Assembly (NCBI GenBank): GCA_903837255.1
Contig: CAILTZ010000598.1
Span: 1 to 7,186 of the forward strand
Reading direction: 5' to 3'
Source: an uncultured Pirellula sp.
Lineage (GTDB): Bacteria > Planctomycetota > Planctomycetia > Pirellulales > Pirellulaceae
Length of the DNA: 7,186 bases
The notes beneath the pieces were generated by a model. It saw only the letters and a program-made list of their open reading frames with translations, was not told the origin of the DNA and did no database searches. A program made the translations under genes and the position numbers. Shown one piece after another: positions 1 to 4,246 of the stretch (the first letter of the stretch is position 1; each line of letters opens with the position of its first letter).

Positions 1-27
1 AGACGTCAAGTTGGCGCGTTTGGTCAT
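1..27 (-). CDS. Start of an unidentified minus-strand gene (3' part off the window)
   Basis: Only nine codons are visible, reading MTKRANLTS from ATG 27-25. Start evidence is strong: AAGGAG (41-36) lies 8 nt upstream, and a sigma70-like promoter with a dyad precedes it. A basic start followed by NLT is compatible with a small DNA-binding regulator such as the BlaI/MecI family, which is common in planctomycetes and often autoregulated. Nine residues cannot establish this, and other families fit equally well. Confidence 0.6.
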
Positions 28-35
28 CGTCGTTT

Positions 36-41
36 CTCCTT
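36..41 (-). promoter_or_regulatory. Strong Shine-Dalgarno AAGGAG for the left-edge gene
   Basis: On the minus strand AAGGAG is followed by an 8-nt spacer (AAACGACG) and then ATG. This is the best ribosome binding site in the window. Its first three bases are also the end of the dyad at 39-76, so a protein bound there, or a folded leader, would touch the ribosome site. Confidence 0.75.
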
Positions 42-76
42 GCCAGTATTGTATTGCAAAGTGCAATACTGGCAAG
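39..76. promoter_or_regulatory. Perfect inverted repeat, probable operator
   Basis: The outer arms CTTGCCAGTATTG (39-51) and CAATACTGGCAAG (64-76) are perfect 13-bp complements. An inner arm pair TATTGCA (52-58) and TGCAATA (62-68) with a 3-nt centre is also perfect, so two nested pairings share the right arm. It covers the whole candidate promoter of the left-edge gene and touches its Shine-Dalgarno. The placement suits an autorepressor or neighbouring regulator; a leader hairpin is less likely because transcription should start near its end. Confidence 0.6.
48..75 (-). promoter_or_regulatory. Sigma70-like promoter inside the dyad
   Basis: On the minus strand TTGCCA (75-70) and TACAAT (53-48) are separated by 16 nt. 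Each differs from the TTGACA/TATAAT consensus at one base. Transcription would start near position 41, giving a leader of only about 14 nt that begins about at the Shine-Dalgarno. Both hexamers lie within the inverted repeat. No transcription data support it. Confidence 0.5.
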
Positions 77-159
77 ACATCCAGAACCGCACACGCTCCT
101 CTCTAATCGCAACACTCTTGATTGGAAACCTGGGGACTGGCCCAGAAGAAAAAGCAGGT

Positions 160-269
160 AACCACAGAGGCACAGAGGCACAGAGGCACAGAGGCACAGA
201 GGCACAGAGGCACAGAGATCACAGAGTGAAATGCTCTGGCTCCCTCTGTGTCTCTGCGCCTCTGTGGTT
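160..269. repeat. Imperfect palindromic intergenic repeat (REP-like) containing the octamer array
   Basis: Positions 160-186 and 243-269 pair over 27 bp with two mismatches; the outer 11 bp, AACCACAGAGG against CCTCTGTGGTT, are perfect. A small inner hairpin is possible, CAGAG (222-226) with CTCTG (234-238). The right side continues with a degenerate second copy of the end motif, GTGGTTCA at 264-271 and again at 281-288. Elements of this ACCACAGAGGCACAGAGG type are known as dispersed intergenic repeats in planctomycetes and other environmental bacteria. No transposase is present, and mobility is not shown. Confidence 0.85.
163..218. repeat. Octamer tandem array CACAGAGG, six copies plus a variant
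   Basis: Six head-to-tail copies of CACAGAGG run from 163 to 210, followed by CACAGAGA (211-218) and a further CACAGAG at 220-226. Read in one frame it gives the spurious peptide pattern HRGTEAQRHR, a frequent false gene call in environmental genomes. The array likely varies in copy number between strains. Confidence 0.95.
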
Positions 270-315
270 CATCCTCTTCCGTGGTTCAGTCTCTTTGCGA
301 CGGTAAGACAAAACG

Positions 316-1815
316 TTAAGGCACTTCGTTGACCGTGTAGAAAGCATTCCGGTGCAGCAGATCCTCTCCGTCGACACAACGTAGCTGCGCAAGATCGAGC
401 TCGTAGACAAATCCCCGCTCGAGTTTCTCGAGCGTGATGATCGCCGAGAGTCCGTCTTCGGCCAGCACGACCGACTTTACCTCTGGTTTCTGCTGCTCGA
501 TCTCCGGCCCCCCATAACCAGCATGGTAAGGATGCGTGAAGGCACTGATCGAATAACATGCGGATGAACCGCCCGTGATCGGTTCAACCGGTTTGGTGAA
601 GGTGACTTTGAATCCACTGGGCTCAATCGTGATGCGCTGGATCTCAAAAGGCATTTTGCCACTCCATTCAAGGCGCTCGAGGGCAAAGGGCTTGATGCCT
701 CGCACGGGCCAGCCTCGGTTGGTCCCGCCGCATAGCAAATTGCCCCCAGGGGTGAACTCTACATTGAGAATTCCCGTCGAAAGCCCCTCGCGGAATGGAT
801 AACAAGCACCCTGCCAAACGCCGTTGACCTGCTCGGTCGTAGCCCGCATCAGGATCGACTGTGTATAGTCGCCGAGGAACAGTTGATTCTCGAAAGGACC
901 AAACTTGCCCTGCGTCCGATCCACATTGAACGCACTAATCGATCGTCCCATTCGTATGTAAGGAAATATCACTGCATAGGGCACCAACTGCTTGACCCGG
1001 CTTTTCTCCGTGACAATACGAGTGCCCGAATTAGGCACCTCGGGCACAGGCCCTAGCTCGGGCGAATAGGGATACCAGTTGAAGCTTGCCGGATGACCCT
1101 GAAAGCTACCCGGTGACACGGCTTTCAAACTGCAGGAACAGTTCCATGGCCCCTGGCTCTCGATATAGAACAGCGAGCCATGCTCGTCGAACCCAATGCC
1201 ACCCGGACTGCGCAGACCGCTGGCAAAAGCAGTCGTTTTACCATCCGGAGCGACCTTCATGATGAAGCCACGATTCCAAGCATGGGAGTAGTAAGACGCG
1301 GACAATCCGAGCGCTACGAATTGATTGCCTTGCGCATCGAGCTTCGATCCGAATGCGTACTCGTGGTAATTGGCATATCCCCAAGCATCCGAGATGGTCT
1401 CAAACCGGTCGGCAACGCCATCGCCATTGGAGTCGCTCACACGCGTCAATTCGCAGCTCTGGGTTACTCGGAATGCATCGTCCTTCCATACCAATCCAAA
1501 GATCTCGTCGAGCCCCGATGCGAAGCGGTGAAACGACGGTGTAGGCTTTTGAGCATCGATGCCATCGATCAAAAAAATCTCGCCATGCCTGGTGCCGACG
1601 GCGACTTGTCCATCGGGTAGCACGGCGAATGCACCGGCCTCGATGACCGTGTCCTTGGGCAATGGAATGTTCACGATCGGATAGAACTCACGCTCGCGCT
1701 CCTCGGTCCCCCATCGCTTGCCAACGTCCTCTGCATGGACAATCCCTACAGCAACAACGGCAATCGTGATCAGACTGCAGAGCAAACCAAGAAAACAATT
1801 ACTTGAGCGGTTCAT
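316..1815 (-). CDS. Exported glucose/sorbosone dehydrogenase-like beta-propeller protein
   Basis: The protein has 499 residues from ATG 1815-1813. A TTG six bases upstream is also in frame, but TTTGGAG lies 7 nt before the ATG and only 1 nt before the TTG, so ATG is chosen. Residues 1-28 form a signal peptide ending at VHA. Residues about 45-380 match the planctomycete membrane-bound-dehydrogenase/sorbosone-dehydrogenase-like propeller: SNGDGVADRFETISDAWG (a calcium-loop-like turn), YHEYAFGSKLDAQGN, LRSPGGIGFDEHG, SQGPWN and PGSFQGHP. Residues about 385-499 form an Ig/fibronectin-like tail (GFKVTFTKPVEP, ending in FYTVNEVP) typical of the same family. Relatives are often fused to a cytochrome c or heme-binding domain; here there is no CXXCH, and the preceding gene supplies the hemes. 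The expected role is oxidation of a sugar-like substrate outside the cytoplasm, but substrate and cofactor (PQQ or other) cannot be read from the sequence. The start overlaps the cytochrome gene by 17 nt, suggesting translational coupling. Confidence 0.9.
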   Translation of the reverse strand: MNRSSNCFLGLLCSLITIAVVAVGIVHAEDVGKRWGTEEREREFYPIVNIPLPKDTVIEAGAFAVLPDGQVAVGTRHGEIFLIDGIDAQKPTPSFHRFASGLDEIFGLVWKDDAFRVTQSCELTRVSDSNGDGVADRFETISDAWGYANYHEYAFGSKLDAQGNQFVALGLSASYYSHAWNRGFIMKVAPDGKTTAFASGLRSPGGIGFDEHGSLFYIESQGPWNCSCSLKAVSPGSFQGHPASFNWYPYSPELGPVPEVPNSGTRIVTEKSRVKQLVPYAVIFPYIRMGRSISAFNVDRTQGKFGPFENQLFLGDYTQSILMRATTEQVNGVWQGACYPFREGLSTGILNVEFTPGGNLLCGGTNRGWPVRGIKPFALERLEWSGKMPFEIQRITIEPSGFKVTFTKPVEPITGGSSACYSISAFTHPYHAGYGGPEIEQQKPEVKSVVLAEDGLSAIITLEKLERGFVYELDLAQLRCVDGEDLLHRNAFYTVNEVP

Positions 1816-4195
1816 ACACAAGCTCCAAAGTGGATTTGCCTTGAGGAATCTCCAAACGCAGCAACAATTCGGATTGCTTCGGCTCGTCGGACAATACTCT
1901 CAATTTCACATCGATCGCGGGAATGTCGGGAACGCTTAGTCGCAAGCGACCACTGCGGAAGACTTGATCGGACTCGCGAAGCACATCTCCGACCAGCGCG
2001 CGGAACCAGAGCATCTGCGGCTCGGGGGAGTCAAACTGCAAGACCCGCTTGAGTCTTCGCTGCGGCGCATCGCCGACTGCGACCGTGCGATCTTCGATCT
2101 CGATCCTGCCGCTGCGGTACTGGAACGTCGGGATTGAAGACTCGCCTAGATAGTAGCCGCGAAACTGATAGCCGAGATTCTTTGGATAGAGCGGATCGGG
2201 ATTGGCAGGAGCCTCTTTGGTCATCACCGGTAACAACGGCCAAGCTGTATTCTCATCGGCTAGAGAAACAAACGAGACGTCTTGGGCGAGCGCGATCGGC
2301 TCGCTGGCCGGATTGAAATCGCCGGAACCCTGACCGCTCCAATTGACTCCAATGAAGTTTCCTTGCCAAATCGCCGACAGAGTGCCTGTCTCTGCGTTGA
2401 AGGCATAGCTGAGTTTCTCCGGTAAGCCCACCGCGATCCCTCGGAAGCCAGCGACACGACTGCGTCCTCGATGAACCACGGCCTGGTCGCCAACCTCGAT
2501 CCTGGTACTGACGGCTCGAACGCCCGATGGGTCGGCGGCCGAAGTGCCCAGCGAGAGGTAATACCAAATGGCCTCGATCTGTCGATCCGAGTCACCCTCC
2601 AAAATCGACTTGAATGCAGAAACACCATCAGGCCAAGCCGACGGCATGACGGTTCGAGGGCGAAAGGCTCCAGGATTTCGCAGATAGCGATTGAACCACT
2701 CTGGCTCGAGTCGCTCGTAGCTCGTCAGTAGCTCGATCCCCTGATTCACGTTGGCCGCTTTGGAGTTGAATCGATGGCAAGCAACGCAATTGGCCCCCTT
2801 GTCGCCGAGCAGTTCTCGGCCCGCGGCGCGCACGAGTTTCTCTTGCTCTCGCTCTTTTTCGTTGCGACCCTCCGTACTTGGGATGTTCATTTCTGGGCCG
2901 CTGAACACATCCAGCCGACGGAACAGTCCAGGTAGATGCTCTAGGTTCTTCGCGCCATACTGTGGCATTCGAGTCACCATGTAGTTACGAACGCTTTCAC
3001 CGTCGAAGAGCACTTTCTTCATCCAAGTCGGCTTGAGCTTGGCCCCCATATGCGTCAGCGGAGGCGGGATGCGACCGTCGTCGCCTAGGTTCAATTCACT
3101 CCCTTGAAAGAAAGCATTGTGGGCGTCATGCACACCCCCATACTCATCGCGAACATGGCACGCCACGCATCGAAAGGCTGTCAATGTTTTCGCCAACGCG
3201 TCTTTGTCCGAGTCAACAGCCGTCTCTCCTGCGATCGCTGCGGCAATGGCCGCACGCTGATTCTCTTCGAGAGCAAATCGCGGGCTGCGAACATTCGCAA
3301 GTTCGGAGGAAGGGATGGACAAGCAGCCGCGAGTCAGATCGGCTCCCTTGAGCGACCCAGCGGGCCGGGCCGCTGAGATGCCTTCAAGTGCATGGCCCTC
3401 AAGTGCATGGCAAGCTGCACAATTCAACGCTTGAAAGTACGTCTTCCCGGCCTCAACCAACGCCGCATCAGGAACCAATGGCTCGAAGGCCGGTGCTTGC
3501 TCGTCGATAAGATATCCTGCGATTGCGAGCGATTCGGTCCTTGTCAGCTTCATGTCAGGCATACGACCTGAACTTCGAACTTTCAGAGGTTGAAATAGAA
3601 ATTCAGCAAGCGATCTCACGGCGTACTTCGCCGCAACGTGCTCGAGCGCCATAGCGATGGGCTTGGTCGACTCTTGCTCGCTGTCTTCGTCCTCTTGGTT
3701 TTGATTGGGGCTGTTCTGCAGGTCCGAAAGAGCTTCCTTGGGTCCATGGCAAGCGACGCATCCAATCGAATGGTACAACTCCTTACCTAGCTTGCGATCG
3801 ATCGACTCGGTAGGTTCCGCTGGAACACCGGCACTCGAGAGCGAGACCAAGAAGTGAGTGAGCGACTCGGCAATGGTTTTCCGCTCGGATTCCGATCGTG
3901 ATGCCAACAAGTCCGGCATCGTTGTGCCTGGATGCGCCGTCAGCGGTGACGCAAGGAATCGCCGCAAGTACTCTGGCGAAATCCGCGTCCCGACTTGTGC
4001 TAACTCCGGAGCCGTCTTGTCCGCAACGGACATCGCTTCAACGCCGGTATGGCATGCTGAGCATCGCAGTTCCGCTATCAGGACGCTGCCGGCTTGGATC
4101 TGCGTCAGAGGATGATGCCCTGATATCGCCGGATCGCCTGCAAGAGCATAGGGGGTGGCAATCAGGATTGCGATCAACAAGTAGATTCTATTCAT
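1799..4195 (-). CDS. Exported pentaheme c-type cytochrome with C-terminal beta-rich domain
   Basis: The protein has 798 residues from ATG 4195-4193. It opens with a clear signal peptide (MNRIYLLIAILIATPYALA, then GDPA). Five CXXCH sites for covalent heme c attachment lie at residues about 45 (CSACH), 146 (CVACH), 259 (CAACH), 343 (CVACH) and 470 (CVACH). Candidate distal Met ligands follow four of them: TTMPDL (93), GRMPDM (212), TRMPQY (410) and TVMPSA (517). The third domain has no obvious MP motif. An acidic, Gln/Asn-rich insert occupies about 161-176. Residues about 575-798 form a beta-rich domain of a kind seen after cytochrome domains in planctomycete proteins (GIAVGLPEKLSYAFNAETG, then GYQFRGYYL). 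The likely role is periplasmic or extracellular electron transfer, perhaps accepting electrons from the dehydrogenase-like protein encoded next. A TTG at 4216 extends the frame by seven codons but would place non-hydrophobic residues before the signal peptide and lies one base from AGGAG, so ATG is preferred. Confidence 0.92.
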   Translation of the reverse strand: MNRIYLLIAILIATPYALAGDPAISGHHPLTQIQAGSVLIAELRCSACHTGVEAMSVADKTAPELAQVGTRISPEYLRRFLASPLTAHPGTTMPDLLASRSESERKTIAESLTHFLVSLSSAGVPAEPTESIDRKLGKELYHSIGCVACHGPKEALSDLQNSPNQNQEDEDSEQESTKPIAMALEHVAAKYAVRSLAEFLFQPLKVRSSGRMPDMKLTRTESLAIAGYLIDEQAPAFEPLVPDAALVEAGKTYFQALNCAACHALEGHALEGISAARPAGSLKGADLTRGCLSIPSSELANVRSPRFALEENQRAAIAAAIAGETAVDSDKDALAKTLTAFRCVACHVRDEYGGVHDAHNAFFQGSELNLGDDGRIPPPLTHMGAKLKPTWMKKVLFDGESVRNYMVTRMPQYGAKNLEHLPGLFRRLDVFSGPEMNIPSTEGRNEKEREQEKLVRAAGRELLGDKGANCVACHRFNSKAANVNQGIELLTSYERLEPEWFNRYLRNPGAFRPRTVMPSAWPDGVSAFKSILEGDSDRQIEAIWYYLSLGTSAADPSGVRAVSTRIEVGDQAVVHRGRSRVAGFRGIAVGLPEKLSYAFNAETGTLSAIWQGNFIGVNWSGQGSGDFNPASEPIALAQDVSFVSLADENTAWPLLPVMTKEAPANPDPLYPKNLGYQFRGYYLGESSIPTFQYRSGRIEIEDRTVAVGDAPQRRLKRVLQFDSPEPQMLWFRALVGDVLRESDQVFRSGRLRLSVPDIPAIDVKLRVLSDEPKQSELLLRLEIPQGKSTLELVYEPLK
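1823..1829 (-). promoter_or_regulatory. Shine-Dalgarno TTTGGAG of the dehydrogenase-like gene, inside the cytochrome gene
   Basis: GGAG lies 7 nt before ATG 1815 and 1 nt before the alternative TTG at 1821, which decides the start. It lies within the last codons of the upstream gene, so ribosomes finishing the cytochrome could reinitiate here. Confidence 0.6.
3381..3410. repeat. 15-bp in-frame tandem duplication in the cytochrome gene
   Basis: Two adjacent 15-bp units, CCTTCAAGTGCATGG and CCCTCAAGTGCATGG, differ at one base. They encode HALEG twice, directly after the third heme site, so the protein reads CAACHALEGHALEG. The near identity suggests a recent slippage duplication. It preserves the frame and adds a second His five residues after the heme His. 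Confidence 0.9.
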
Positions 4196-4222
4196 GGTTG
4201 CTTCGATTGTAAGCAAACTCCT
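4196..4222 (-). promoter_or_regulatory. Shine-Dalgarno with folded spacer before the cytochrome gene
   Basis: On the minus strand AGGAG (4222-4218) is 22 nt from ATG 4195, too far for normal initiation. Between them TTGCTT (4216-4211) and AAGCAA (4203-4198) form a perfect 6-bp stem with a 7-nt loop. Folding leaves one unpaired base on the upstream side and two on the downstream side, bringing AGGAG close to the start. No other convincing Shine-Dalgarno precedes the ATG. The stem is AT-rich and may be only marginally stable. Confidence 0.4.
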
Positions 4223-4246
4223 AGTCTTCTGCCATCCAAGCAGATG

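Larger units (their letters stand above)
149..269 (-). terminator. Possible terminator of the three-gene operon formed by the palindrome
   Basis: Read on the minus strand, the palindrome lies 46 nt after the stop of the dehydrogenase-like gene, and a T-rich tract (TTTTTCTTCT, starting at 153) follows the stem after 6 nt. The large loop and the gap before the T-run make it an atypical intrinsic terminator. It also separates this operon from the promoter at 48-75. Confidence 0.35.
28..315. other. Intergenic region between the operon and the left-edge gene
   Basis: This 288-nt stretch carries no credible gene. From right to left it holds the degenerate end motif (281-288), the palindrome with octamers (160-269), an A-rich segment on the plus strand (146-153), about 70 nt without recognisable signal (77-145), then the dyad/promoter (39-76) and Shine-Dalgarno (36-41). 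Confidence 0.8.

Noticed and set aside
163..226. CRISPR-like array
   Set aside because: The units are 8 bp and directly adjacent, with no spacers and no cas genes nearby.
40..306. Plus-strand frame encoding a HRGTEAQRHR-rich peptide
   Set aside because: It is the octamer repeat and palindrome read as protein, with no Shine-Dalgarno. This peptide pattern is a common false gene call.
1180..1620. Plus-strand frame of 146 codons opposite the dehydrogenase-like gene
   Set aside because: The opposite strand encodes clearly conserved propeller motifs throughout; this frame shows no domain and is a shadow.
1763..1785. Lipoprotein signal (LLCS) in the dehydrogenase-like protein
   Set aside because: The Cys lies inside the hydrophobic core about 15 residues before the likely cleavage site VHA, and the flanking residues do not form a good lipobox.
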